From UMGS1696 sp964430105 (GTDB taxonomy: Bacteria > Bacillota > Clostridia > Oscillospirales > CAG-272), in the NCBI GenBank assembly GCA_964430105.1, contig CAYSEF010000001.1:80579-144578 (forward strand): a DNA stretch of 64,000 nucleotides. Reading direction: 5' to 3'. Position numbers and translations under genes: made by a program. Below the pieces are notes generated by a model, which was not told the DNA's origin, did no database searches, and worked only from the letters and a program-made list of their open reading frames with translations. This document shows, one piece after another, positions 17,101-23,825 of the stretch. Positions within the stretch are counted from its first letter, which is position 1, and each line of letters begins with the position of its first letter.

Positions 17101-17154
17101 AGAGGCTGCCTGCATTTCGGAAATTTCTTCCTTAGTGCGAGCAGCCACTTTTTT
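17101..17154 (+). terminator. Terminator hairpin with conserved loop, copy A
   Basis: GGCTGCCTGCA (17104-17114) pairs with TGCGAGCAGCC (17136-17146), with one mismatch and one G-T pair, followed by a T-run. The 21-base loop (17115-17135) contains an inner GGAA/TTCC pair and is nearly the same as in three other copies at 24411, 24967 and 34247. Confidence 0.85.
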
Positions 17155-17234
17155 GTAAAAAACGTACCGTATATCAGAATTAAAGTGAAACATAAAATAA
17201 AAATGAAAAATAATAAAAAAATTCAAAATACCTA

Positions 17235-17263
17235 TTGACAAATAAGAGGTTTAGTGCTATAAT
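17235..17263 (+). promoter_or_regulatory. Strong promoter for tRNA-Lys
   Basis: Perfect TTGACA at 17235-17240, 17-base spacer ending in TGC, perfect TATAAT at 17258-17263; the tRNA starts 33 bases after the -10 box. Confidence 0.85.
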
Positions 17264-17295
17264 ATAGAAGCTGTCGGAAATCCCACCGATGGGAT

Positions 17296-17368
17296 GCCCC
17301 ATTAGCTCAGTAGGTAGAGCACTTGACTTTTAATCAAGGTGTCCGGAGTTCGAATCTCCGATGGAGCA
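17296..17368 (+). tRNA. tRNA-Lys, anticodon TTT
   Basis: A 73-base cloverleaf: D stem GCTC/GAGC (17305-17308 with 17317-17320), anticodon stem CTTGA/TCAAG with anticodon TTT at 17329-17331, T stem CGGAG/CTCCG around TTCGAAT, discriminator A at 17368. No CCA is encoded. The acceptor stem 17296-17302 with 17361-17367 has one mismatch, C at 17298 opposite A at 17365, which is position 3-70. The gene stands alone with its own promoter and terminator. Confidence 0.93.
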
Positions 17369-17379
17369 GAATAGTACAA

Positions 17380-17504
17380 AATAAGTCATCAGAAATGATG
17401 GCTTTTTTGTTATGTTTGCACAAAAAATAGAACGACTTTTCTGTCGAGAAAGGACTAACGAACGACAAAAAATACAATTGTTGTCTTGCTTTTTGTCCTG
17501 CGTT
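17380..17504 (-). ncRNA. Candidate small RNA, leftward
   Basis: A consensus promoter at 17511-17539 (-) would start a transcript near 17504 that meets the hairpin at 17383-17404, giving about 125 bases with no convincing reading frame. In between, the leftward strand can form GACAAAAA/TTTTTGTC enclosing a small ACAA/TTGT hairpin, and a second hairpin CGAC/GTCG. It points at, and stops just before, tRNA-Lys. I do not match it to a known RNA family. Evidence is promoter, structure and terminator only. Confidence 0.45.
17383..17408. terminator. Terminator after tRNA-Lys
   Basis: AAGTCATC (17383-17390) pairs with GATGGCTT (17397-17404) across a 6-base loop, followed by T-run. Read leftward it is followed by ATTTTG and could also end a transcript coming from 17504. 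Confidence 0.8.
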
Positions 17505-17510
17505 GAATCC

Positions 17511-17539
17511 ATTATATACCATCGTGTGAGTTTTGTCAA
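17511..17539 (-). promoter_or_regulatory. Consensus promoter without a protein gene
   Basis: Leftward TTGACA (complement 17534-17539), exactly 17 bases, TATAAT (complement 17511-17516). Nothing protein-like starts behind it. Confidence 0.75.
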
Positions 17540-17545
17540 AATAAT

Positions 17546-17600
17546 AAAATCCGATGTGTGAGTTTACGGAATAAACGTAAAAACCACATCGGATTTTTGC
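17546..17600. terminator. Terminator of the XRE gene (bidirectional form)
   Basis: AAAATCCGATGTG (17546-17558) pairs perfectly with CACATCGGATTTT (17585-17597), with an inner TTTACG/CGTAAA stem. T-runs occur on both strands. Confidence 0.88.
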
Positions 17601-17622
17601 TTATTTTAATAGTATGCGAAGC

Positions 17623-18345
17623 TTATTTTTCGTTCATTGCAGCCTGGATTTCAGCCTGACGCTTTTCTTGCTCGTCTGACAGAGCTTTGTTTAGCCACAC
17701 CATAACCTCACCTGGAAGCGCACCTTCAACATAAGCTGCTTCGATTTGCTGATATAAATACGTTATATACGGCATCATCATTTCAAGATTGCGCCAGTCC
17801 AGCTCTCCTTCGATAATTTTGCCGAATAATGCAGTTTTCGATTTTTCGTCAAGTAATGGTATCAGGTGCTTCATAAGATCGTGTTCGGCATCGCCGTCGA
17901 GAGAATCGAAAGAAGCATTTTTTATCATATCAGAAGTTCCTGCATCACTCAAATATTGCGAGAGTTCAACAACCTTTGAAATATCTACACCATGTAATGC
18001 TAATTTTGATGAGATTTTTTCGAGAGTGCTCGGACGGAGAAGCGGAGCAAGATTCATCACGTCGTCCATGTTGTCAGCAAGAGTTTCTTTTCCTTGTGCA
18101 AGATCACCGAGAACTTTCGACTCACCGGAGGTTGGTTCACCTGCTGAAATAAGCTCACTTACAGAGATACCGAAAACATCGGCAATATTCGATAGCACTG
18201 TAACGTCAGGGAAGCTTTCACCGCTTTCGTAGTTTGTGATAGCCTGTCCTGTGATTCCCAACTTGTCTGCAAGCTCGGAGGGGGTCATATCGGCTTTTCT
18301 GCGCAAAAGAGCAATGTATCCACCAAATTTTTGTGTACTGAACAT
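17623..18345 (-). CDS. XRE-family helix-turn-helix regulator
   Basis: A 240-residue protein whose residues 8-62 form a Cro/C1 helix-turn-helix (Met-Thr-Pro-Ser-Glu-Leu-Ala-Asp-Lys-Leu-Gly-Ile and Thr-Asn-Tyr-Glu-Ser-Gly). The rest is helical with no domain I recognise; it contains repeated acidic and hydrophobic segments and may be a sensing or dimerisation part. ATG at 18345 is chosen because AAGGAGTG lies directly ahead; the open frame from 18369 would include that site. It is a single-gene unit with its own promoter and terminator. Targets unknown. Confidence 0.8.
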   Translation of the reverse strand: MFSTQKFGGYIALLRRKADMTPSELADKLGITGQAITNYESGESFPDVTVLSNIADVFGISVSELISAGEPTSGESKVLGDLAQGKETLADNMDDVMNLAPLLRPSTLEKISSKLALHGVDISKVVELSQYLSDAGTSDMIKNASFDSLDGDAEHDLMKHLIPLLDEKSKTALFGKIIEGELDWRNLEMMMPYITYLYQQIEAAYVEGALPGEVMVWLNKALSDEQEKRQAEIQAAMNEK

Positions 18346-18386
18346 ATCGTCACTCCTTAAATATAGCATAAAGTGATTTTTATTAT

Positions 18387-18414
18387 ATTATACACCAAAA
18401 TAGAAGCAGGTCAA
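18387..18414 (-). promoter_or_regulatory. Promoter for the XRE gene
   Basis: Leftward TTGACC (complement 18409-18414), 16-base spacer, TATAAT (complement 18387-18392), about 40 bases before the start codon. Confidence 0.65.
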
Positions 18415-18480
18415 GAAAAAATATTCAAATTTATAAACTTTTACAAATGAGTAATACTAACATATAAAGGAAAATAATGA

Positions 18481-18509
18481 TTGCAAATCAAACATAGTTG
18501 TGATATAAT
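18481..18509 (+). promoter_or_regulatory. Promoter for lgt-folD
   Basis: TTGCAA at 18481-18486, 17-base spacer, TATAAT at 18504-18509, 35 bases before the lgt ATG. Confidence 0.6.
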
Positions 18510-18544
18510 ATTCAGTACAATATTTTTATTAAAGGGAAAAGCTT

Positions 18545-19531
18545 ATGTACTATCTTTCGTTTCCGGGACTGGGTATTGAACCGTTTCATATTGATAAAGT
18601 TGCATTTTCCGTGTTTGGTCGTAGTGTGGCTTGGTACGGTTTACTCATAACATTTGGTATGATACTTGCGGTTCTTTGTGCCGGCTGGCTTGCAAAAAAA
18701 GAAAACATTAAATCTGACGATATTATCGACCTTGCGTTTGTGGTCATTGTTTGTGGCGTTATCGGTGCAAGAGCTTATTACGTTATATTTACATGGGGAA
18801 AGTACAATTATCTTGTTACCAGCGCAGTGTCGGATGGTACGTTAGTTGGTGCTGTTTCGGCATTTTTCTCAAATTTATTGGGAACTGCTTATAACTGTGT
18901 TGCAATTTGGAACGGTGGTCTTGCAATATATGGTGGCATTTTGGCTGGACTTCTTTCATCGTTTATTTTTGCTAAGAAAAAGAAGATAGAATTTCTTAAA
19001 ATTTTCGATATTCTGGCTCCATGCGTTACAATAGGTCAGATAATCGGACGATGGGGGAATTTTATAAACATCGAAGCTTATGGTTCCGAAACTACTCTGC
19101 CGTGGAGAATGGGAATTACTTATCAAATCGATGACATAGTGCTTTCGGAAAAATTCGTACATCCCACATTTCTGTATGAATCCCTGTGGAATTTGGTCGG
19201 ACTTGCAATACTTCTTACTATATACAAACTCGGTAAGAAATTTAATGGTCAGTCCTTCAGCACCTATTTGATATGGTACGGTTTCGGACGTATGCTTATC
19301 GAAGGATTGCGTACTGACAGTCTTATGCTTGGGAATTTGCGTGTGTCGCAGGGAGTAGGCCTTGTGTCTGTCGCTGTCGGTGTAGTATTGATGGTGATTT
19401 TATCGAAGAAAATGAAGGAAAAAACAACTTCAGAGGAGTATGTTTCCGTTTACGATAATATTACAGGAAATTCTGAGAAAAAAGACAATATAGACGAAAA
19501 TAATATTGATGATAAATCGGAGGAAGAATAA
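18545..19531 (+). CDS. lgt: Prolipoprotein diacylglyceryl transferase
   Basis: A 328-residue inner-membrane enzyme that moves diacylglycerol from phosphatidylglycerol to the lipobox Cys of pre-lipoproteins. It has about seven membrane helices, the Ile-Tyr-Gly-Gly-Ile-Leu-Ala-Gly region, and the Lgt signature Gly-Arg-Trp-Gly-Asn-Phe-Ile-Asn-x-Glu-Ala-Tyr-Gly near residues 169-181. The last 40 residues are a hydrophilic, acidic tail (Asn, Asp, Glu, Lys) beyond the usual family end. Substrates in this window include MetQ and the lipoproteins at 36800 and 53017. folD begins at the base after its stop codon. Confidence 0.95.
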   Translation: MYYLSFPGLGIEPFHIDKVAFSVFGRSVAWYGLLITFGMILAVLCAGWLAKKENIKSDDIIDLAFVVIVCGVIGARAYYVIFTWGKYNYLVTSAVSDGTLVGAVSAFFSNLLGTAYNCVAIWNGGLAIYGGILAGLLSSFIFAKKKKIEFLKIFDILAPCVTIGQIIGRWGNFINIEAYGSETTLPWRMGITYQIDDIVLSEKFVHPTFLYESLWNLVGLAILLTIYKLGKKFNGQSFSTYLIWYGFGRMLIEGLRTDSLMLGNLRVSQGVGLVSVAVGVVLMVILSKKMKEKTTSEEYVSVYDNITGNSEKKDNIDENNIDDKSEEE

Positions 19532-20389
19532 ATGGCTCACATTATCGATGGCAAGAAAATATCATCAGCTGCAAGAGAAGAAATAGCTCGCGGTGGCAGA
19601 GAACTTTTTGAGAAAACAGGAGTACAGCCGGGACTTGCTGTAGTTATCGTAGGTGAAGATCCTGCATCTAAGGTTTATGTCCGCAATAAGAAAAAAGGCT
19701 GTGAAGAATGTGGATTTTATTCGGAAGTTCATGAAATGCCCACAGAAACAACAATGGACGAGCTTCTTGCAAAGCTTGAAGAAATCAAAGCGAATGATAA
19801 GATCCATGGTATACTTGTACAGCTGCCACTTCCAAAGCATCTCAATGAAAATGCTGTTATCAACGCTATTCCACCTGAAAAAGATGTTGATGCTTTCCAT
19901 CCGATAAATACAGGAAAAATAATGATCGGTGATTATAGCTTTTTGCCGTGTACTCCCGCCGGAGTTATGAAAATGCTTGAATACGAAAATATCGATATAG
20001 CAGGGAAGGAATGTGTTGTCGTTGGAAGAAGTAACATCGTAGGAAAGCCTATGTCGATGCTCCTGCTTCACGCAAACGGAACAGTTACAATATGCCATTC
20101 ACGCACAAAAAACCTTTCAGAAGTCACCAGACGCGCTGATATCCTGGTCGCAGCTGTCGGAAAAGCAAATTTCATTACAGCAGATATGGTGAAAGAAGGC
20201 GCAGTTGTTATTGACGTTGGCATGAACCGTAACGCCGAAGGCAAGCTGTGTGGAGACGTTGATTTTGCAGCAGTTTCCGAAAAGGCTTCCGCAATCACTC
20301 CGGTGCCGGGCGGTGTAGGTGTTATGACAATCACAATGCTTCTGCAAAATACACTTACCGCAGCACGTTTATCGGCAGAAAAAGCATAA
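19532..20389 (+). CDS. folD: Bifunctional methylene-THF dehydrogenase / methenyl-THF cyclohydrolase
   Basis: A 285-residue FolD that interconverts 5,10-methylene-, 5,10-methenyl- and 10-formyl-tetrahydrofolate with NADP(H). Seen are the Tyr-Val-Arg-Asn-Lys-Lys-Lys catalytic region (Tyr and Lys near 51-57), Gln-Leu-Pro-Leu-Pro, Val-Asp-Ala-Phe-His, Pro-Cys-Thr-Pro-Ala-Gly, and the nucleotide site Val-Val-Gly-Arg-Ser-Asn-Ile-Val-Gly-Lys-Pro, plus the C-terminal Pro-Val-Pro-Gly-Gly-Val-Gly-Val-Met-Thr. It starts immediately after lgt with its GGAGGAAG ribosome binding site inside the lgt end, so the two are coupled. Confidence 0.96.
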   Translation: MAHIIDGKKISSAAREEIARGGRELFEKTGVQPGLAVVIVGEDPASKVYVRNKKKGCEECGFYSEVHEMPTETTMDELLAKLEEIKANDKIHGILVQLPLPKHLNENAVINAIPPEKDVDAFHPINTGKIMIGDYSFLPCTPAGVMKMLEYENIDIAGKECVVVGRSNIVGKPMSMLLLHANGTVTICHSRTKNLSEVTRRADILVAAVGKANFITADMVKEGAVVIDVGMNRNAEGKLCGDVDFAAVSEKASAITPVPGGVGVMTITMLLQNTLTAARLSAEKA

Positions 20390-20465
20390 AATGACTTATA
20401 AAATAATGCACTAAAAAACAAATGATATTTTGCTAAAATTGTCGAAAAAAACTTGCGTGTTCCCA

Positions 20466-20494
20466 TTGACAATAGAAGAAAAACATGATAAAAT
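20466..20494 (+). promoter_or_regulatory. Promoter for rplU-prp-rpmA
   Basis: TTGACA at 20466-20471, 17-base spacer, TAAAAT at 20489-20494. Confidence 0.75.
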
Positions 20495-20504
20495 ATATTC
20501 TGCC

Positions 20505-20560
20505 GCATGATGTCGGGTTATGAAAAATCGAAAGATTTACCCGCTCAGCGAGTTCACAAA
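20505..20560 (+). ncRNA. Probable L21 leader (ribosomal-protein autoregulatory RNA)
   Basis: The 5' leader of rplU contains a GGGT...ACCC stem (20515-20518 with 20539-20542 region) closed by AAATC-GAAA-GATTT, that is, a GNRA tetraloop, and a small GCTC/GAG hairpin. Firmicute rplU operons carry the L21 leader at this place; position and shape match, but I cannot run a covariance search. Confidence 0.5.
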
Positions 20561-20583
20561 AAGAAAGTGAGGTGCTTTTCAGA

Positions 20584-20895
20584 ATGTTTGCAATTATTGA
20601 AACAGGCGGAAAGCAGTACAAGGTTAACGAAGGAGATATTATCTTCATCGAAAAACTCGAAGTAGCAGAAGGCGACAAGATCACCTTTGATAAGGTTCTT
20701 GCAGTATCTACCGATGACGGATTCAAGTCCGGTAAGCCCACTGTAGAAGGTGCAACTGTTACAGCTAACGTAGTAAAGAACGGTAAGGGCAAGAAGATCT
20801 ACGTTATGACCTACAAGCCGAAGAAAAACGAGAAGAAGAAGATCGGTCACAGACAGCCTTATACTAAGGTTCAGATCGAAAAGATCGCGTTTTAA
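20584..20895 (+). CDS. rplU: 50S ribosomal protein bL21
   Basis: A 103-residue bL21, from Met-Phe-Ala-Ile-Ile-Glu-Thr-Gly-Gly-Lys-Gln-Tyr to the C-terminal Arg-Gln-Pro-Tyr-Thr motif that binds 23S rRNA. The ATG at 20584 gives the standard N-terminus; an in-frame GTG at 20572 would add four residues and overlap the GTGAGG ribosome binding site. It heads the conserved rplU-prp-rpmA operon. Confidence 0.97.
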   Translation: MFAIIETGGKQYKVNEGDIIFIEKLEVAEGDKITFDKVLAVSTDDGFKSGKPTVEGATVTANVVKNGKGKKIYVMTYKPKKNEKKKIGHRQPYTKVQIEKIAF

Positions 20896-20922
20896 TTTTC
20901 ACGGTGTAACGGAGAGATTATC

Positions 20923-21273
20923 GTGACTAAGATTACATTTTTAAGACGGAATGGCGTGTTCTGGGGCTTTCACGAAACCGGTCATACTGGATTTGGTGAA
21001 GAAGGCGACGATATCCTGTGCGCAGCGTTATCTGCCATGACTATGCTTATTCTTAATACTCTTGAAATTGCATATGAATGTCCTGTAGATTATAATATCG
21101 ATGACAAATCCGCTGAAATTACAGTAAAGTGTAAATCAGCTCTTCCCGAGTACGAGAAGGATGAAAAGAAACGTTTTGCTGCTGCAGGTTTGTTCGAAGG
21201 ATATTTTATACAGCTCAACGATCTTATGGATGAATACGAAGAATTTCTCGATGTAGACACCAAAGAAGCATAA
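20923..21273 (+). CDS. prp: Ribosomal-processing cysteine protease Prp
   Basis: A 116-residue Prp, which removes the N-terminal extension of bL27 in Firmicutes. The catalytic pair is His21 (Gly-His-Thr-Gly-Phe) and Cys33 (Asp-Ile-Leu-Cys-Ala-Ala-Leu-Ser), spaced as in the family. It starts with GTG, set by GGAGAG at 20911-20916. It lies between rplU and rpmA as in other Firmicutes, and its substrate next door carries the expected cleavage site. Confidence 0.93.
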   Translation: MTKITFLRRNGVFWGFHETGHTGFGEEGDDILCAALSAMTMLILNTLEIAYECPVDYNIDDKSAEITVKCKSALPEYEKDEKKRFAAAGLFEGYFIQLNDLMDEYEEFLDVDTKEA

Positions 21274-21302
21274 CGGTATATTTTAAATTGGAGGAAATAA
21301 CA

Positions 21303-21581
21303 ATGATTAGAATCAGTTTACAGTTCTTCGCTCATAAAAAGGGTGTTGGTTCTACTAAGAACGGTCGTGACAGCGAATCTAAGCGTCTTGGCGTTAAGAA
21401 GGCTGATGGTCAGGCAGTAATCGCCGGCAACATCATCATTCGTCAGAGAGGCACACATATTCATCCCGGCAACAATGTAGGCCGTGGTAACGACGATACT
21501 TTATACGCTCTTGTTAACGGTAAGGTTAAGTTCGAAAATATCGCAAACGGCAGAAGACAGGTTAGCGTTTACGCTGACTAA
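21303..21581 (+). CDS. rpmA: 50S ribosomal protein bL27, with cleavable N-terminal extension
   Basis: A 92-residue bL27. The first nine residues end in Leu-Gln-Phe-Phe followed by Ala-His-Lys-Lys-Gly, which is the Prp cleavage context; mature L27 would begin at Ala10 and reach the peptidyl-transferase centre. The ATG at 21303 follows GGAGG; the upstream in-frame TTG at 21288 is ignored because it precedes that site. A terminator follows at 21618. Confidence 0.97.
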   Translation: MIRISLQFFAHKKGVGSTKNGRDSESKRLGVKKADGQAVIAGNIIIRQRGTHIHPGNNVGRGNDDTLYALVNGKVKFENIANGRRQVSVYAD

Positions 21582-21617
21582 TCGTCTCTGAACTTTTCGC
21601 GAGTTTCAATCAGCATT

Positions 21618-21666
21618 AAAAGCCATGCAGTTAGTCTGTTTCAGATTTATTGTATGGCTTTTTCTT
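21618..21666 (+). terminator. Terminator of the rplU-prp-rpmA operon
   Basis: AAAAGCCAT (21618-21626) pairs with ATGGCTTTT (21654-21662), then T-run. Confidence 0.8.
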
Positions 21667-21767
21667 TTCAAAAAATTGCAATTCATAATTTTGCAGACTC
21701 TGAGCAAATTAAAAATATGCGCGGTAAGATGTTTTTAAACGCGTGAGTGAAAGCTGGAGTTGGAATT

Positions 21768-22799
21768 ATGAAGATAAGAATAAAAAAATGGATTATATGC
21801 TTGTCTGCGTTGGTGTTGATGTTCACGCCCATTGGAGCAGAAAGCATAATTTTAAAAACAAATGCAACTGAACCTGACACAATTTGTATCGGAGGAATGC
21901 CGTTCGGTGTAAAATTTTTTTCACAGGGCATAATAATCGTTGGCTTTACAGAAATTCAAACCGAAAGCGGAGTTGAAACACCTGCATATGATGCCGGACT
22001 TCGTGTAAATGATGTGATTACCAGAGTAAATGGAGAACCGGTAAAAAATTCTATAGAGCTAATGAATATAGTTGAATCAGCGGATAATAGCATTGAGATA
22101 ACTTACTTGCGAGATGGTGATGAAAATACCGTAACATTTTGCCCATCATTGTGCGTGGCGGATGGAAAACGTAAGACAGGTATGTGGATTCGTGATACTA
22201 CAGCCGGCATTGGAACAGTGACATATATAAACCCAAAAACAGGGGAGTTTGCCGGCCTTGGACATGGAATATGTGATAGTGAGAGTGGGGAACTCTTGAA
22301 AATGGAGCGTGGAACTGTTGTTGATGTTCAAATTTCGGGTATAACGAAAGGCATTTCCGGCTCACCTGGTGAATTGAAAGGATATTTCTCCTCCGAAAAA
22401 TCGGGTGTGTTGCTTGGAAATACACTGTGTGGAGTGTACGGAGTATTTGCAGATCTTCCTGAAAATATGATAGATAACTCTGAAACAGAGATTGGTTGTC
22501 GCGACGAGGTAAAGGAAGGTGCAGCAACAATATGGTGTACACTTGACGATAATATACCACATAAATATTGCATTAATATTGACTCGATCAATAGAGAAAG
22601 CCAGGATAATCGCAGTTTTTCGATAACTGTGACTGATCCTGAGCTAATTGAAAAAACAGGTGGAATAGTACAGGGAATGTCGGGAAGCCCCATTATTCAG
22701 GATGGCAAGCTAATCGGAGCGGTGACCCATGTTTTAGTGTCTGATTCGTCACGCGGTTACGGCATTTTTATCGAAAATATGCTGGATGCGGCGGGATAA
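21768..22799 (+). CDS. spoIVB: Stage IV sporulation protein B (S55 serine protease)
   Basis: A 343-residue SpoIVB, the forespore-secreted protease that triggers pro-sigma-K processing. It has an N-terminal signal/anchor (residues 5-24), a PDZ domain (about 45-115), and an S55 peptidase domain with His in Gly-Leu-Gly-His-Gly-Ile (about residue 166) and Ser in Gly-Met-Ser-Gly-Ser-Pro-Ile-Ile (about residue 305). ATG at 21768 follows GGAG by eight bases. Upstream, TTCATA at 21682-21687 and CAAATTA at 21705-21711, 17 bases apart, loosely resemble a sigma-G/F promoter (weak). It implies a sporulating ancestor; the sigG copy nearby is broken. Confidence 0.92.
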   Translation: MKIRIKKWIICLSALVLMFTPIGAESIILKTNATEPDTICIGGMPFGVKFFSQGIIIVGFTEIQTESGVETPAYDAGLRVNDVITRVNGEPVKNSIELMNIVESADNSIEITYLRDGDENTVTFCPSLCVADGKRKTGMWIRDTTAGIGTVTYINPKTGEFAGLGHGICDSESGELLKMERGTVVDVQISGITKGISGSPGELKGYFSSEKSGVLLGNTLCGVYGVFADLPENMIDNSETEIGCRDEVKEGAATIWCTLDDNIPHKYCINIDSINRESQDNRSFSITVTDPELIEKTGGIVQGMSGSPIIQDGKLIGAVTHVLVSDSSRGYGIFIENMLDAAG

Positions 22800-22804
22800 T
22801 ATTT

Positions 22805-22834
22805 ATGCCAGGGGTGAAAGTCTCTGGCATTTTT
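22805..22834 (+). terminator. Terminator after spoIVB
   Basis: ATGCCAG (22805-22811) pairs with CTGGCAT (22824-22830), then four T. Confidence 0.75.
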
Positions 22835-22898
22835 GTATGGGATGTGTTATAATAAATTTATTGAATTAAAAAAATGTGCGAATCGGAAAAGTAAAAAA

Positions 22899-23390
22899 AT
22901 GGAAAACATAAAAATACGCTATATAGAACAAAAAGACGATAAAGCAATCGCAAAAATTATTCGAGATAACCTCGAAAAATATCATTTGGATATCCCCGGA
23001 ACAGCTTATTTTGATCCGCAGCTGGACTACTTGAGCCGGTATTATGTAGAGAATTTTAATGAACGGGCTTATTTTATAGCGGAATCTGATACAGGAGAAG
23101 TAGTTGGCGGAATAGGAATGGAGTTGTTCAGTGGACTTGAAAATTGCGGTGAAATCCAAAAACTATATGTCTCAGAAACAAGAAAAAGACAAGGTATTGG
23201 ACAAAGATTGTTGAACAAAATTGAAACCTATGCAAAAGAAGCTGGCATAGAAAAATTGTATTTGGAAACACATTCCAATCTTCGGGAAGCGATTCGCTTA
23301 TATGAAAAAAACGGTTATCATAAAATAAATAAACCTGATGAAGTGGTGCATAGCACAATGGATCTGTTTTATATAAAAGAGTTGGTCTAA
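22899..23390 (+). CDS. GNAT family N-acetyltransferase
   Basis: A 163-residue GNAT acetyltransferase. The acetyl-CoA motif is Leu-Tyr-Val-Ser-x-x-x-Arg-x-x-Gln-Gly-Ile-Gly-Gln-Arg-Leu-Leu near residues 86-103, followed by Tyr-Leu-Glu-Thr-His and Tyr-Glu-Lys-Asn-Gly-Tyr. The acceptor substrate is unknown. The frame is open from 22833, but a TATAAT box at 22848-22853 with TGTG ahead lies inside that stretch, so the ATG at 22899 is chosen. Only a weak ribosome binding site (GGAAAAG) is visible. The gene stands alone between spoIVB and the sigG remnant. Confidence 0.85.
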   Translation: MENIKIRYIEQKDDKAIAKIIRDNLEKYHLDIPGTAYFDPQLDYLSRYYVENFNERAYFIAESDTGEVVGGIGMELFSGLENCGEIQKLYVSETRKRQGIGQRLLNKIETYAKEAGIEKLYLETHSNLREAIRLYEKNGYHKINKPDEVVHSTMDLFYIKELV

Positions 23391-23440
23391 AGAATTTTTG
23401 AGCCTGTTTCTTCATAGCAATATCTCCCAGTGACAATCAT

Positions 23441-23471
23441 GCATAATTCCATGACTCCTCTGGCAATAATT
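23441..23471 (+). promoter_or_regulatory. Possible sigma-F type promoter before sigG
   Basis: GCATA at 23441-23445, a 16-base gap, GGCAATAATT at 23462-23471. This resembles the sigma-F form (GYATA, 15-16 bases, GGNNANAHTR) with the last base off. sigG is a classical sigma-F target, which is why I looked here. Confidence 0.4.
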
Positions 23472-23507
23472 AAGACACCAGATCAACAAAGTCGGAAGGG
23501 TATGTGA

Positions 23508-23825
23508 ATGTACTATAATAAGGTTGAAATATGCGGCGTTAACACTGCGAAACTGCCTACGCTTACTTCAGCTGAGAAAAAAGACCTGCTTCGACGGACT
23601 AAAGAAGGGGACATTGAGGCGCGTGAAACTTTGATAGACGGAAATCTGCGATTGGTTTTAAGCATCATCCAGCGATTTACAAACAGAGGCGAAAACCTTG
23701 ACGATCTATTCCAAGTTGGTTGTATCGGATTGATCAAAGCTATTGACAATTTTAATACCGAAATTGATGTAGAACTTTCGACTTATGCAGTCCCAATGAA
23801 TGTACTAAGTCGAAAGTTAATATGA
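23508..23825 (+). pseudogene. sigG: RNA polymerase sigma-G factor, truncated after region 2
   Basis: The first 97 residues match sigma-G closely (Asn-Lys-Val-Glu-Ile-Cys-Gly-Val-Asn-Thr, then Gly-Asn-Leu-Arg-Leu-Val-Leu-Ser-Ile-Ile-Gln-Arg-Phe, then Asp-Asp-Leu-Phe-Gln-Val-Gly-Cys-Ile-Gly-Leu). After Ser-Thr-Tyr-Ala-Val-Pro-Met the reading diverges and stops within nine residues, giving 105 instead of about 257. The rest of region 2 and regions 3 and 4 (the -35-binding helix) are not found anywhere in the window. Sigma-G runs late forespore genes, so loss would block sporulation unless an intact copy or a rearrangement exists. The stop overlaps the next ATG as ATGA. GGAAGGG precedes the start. 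Confidence 0.85.
23773..23818. repeat. 13-bp perfect inverted repeat at the sigG break
   Basis: AACTTTCGACTTA (23773-23785, part of sigG) is repeated inverted as TAAGTCGAAAGTT at 23806-23818, with 20 bases between. The second arm lies in the non-sigG sequence just after the point of divergence. Confidence 0.9.

Noticed and set aside
17330..17539. Two overlapping small frames on the minus strand across tRNA-Lys
   Set aside because: Both start inside the leftward promoter and run through a tRNA gene; more likely a non-coding transcript or nothing.
22833..22898. N-terminal extension of the acetyltransferase
   Set aside because: A -10 box lies inside it and the extension is not like GNAT proteins; start moved to 22899.
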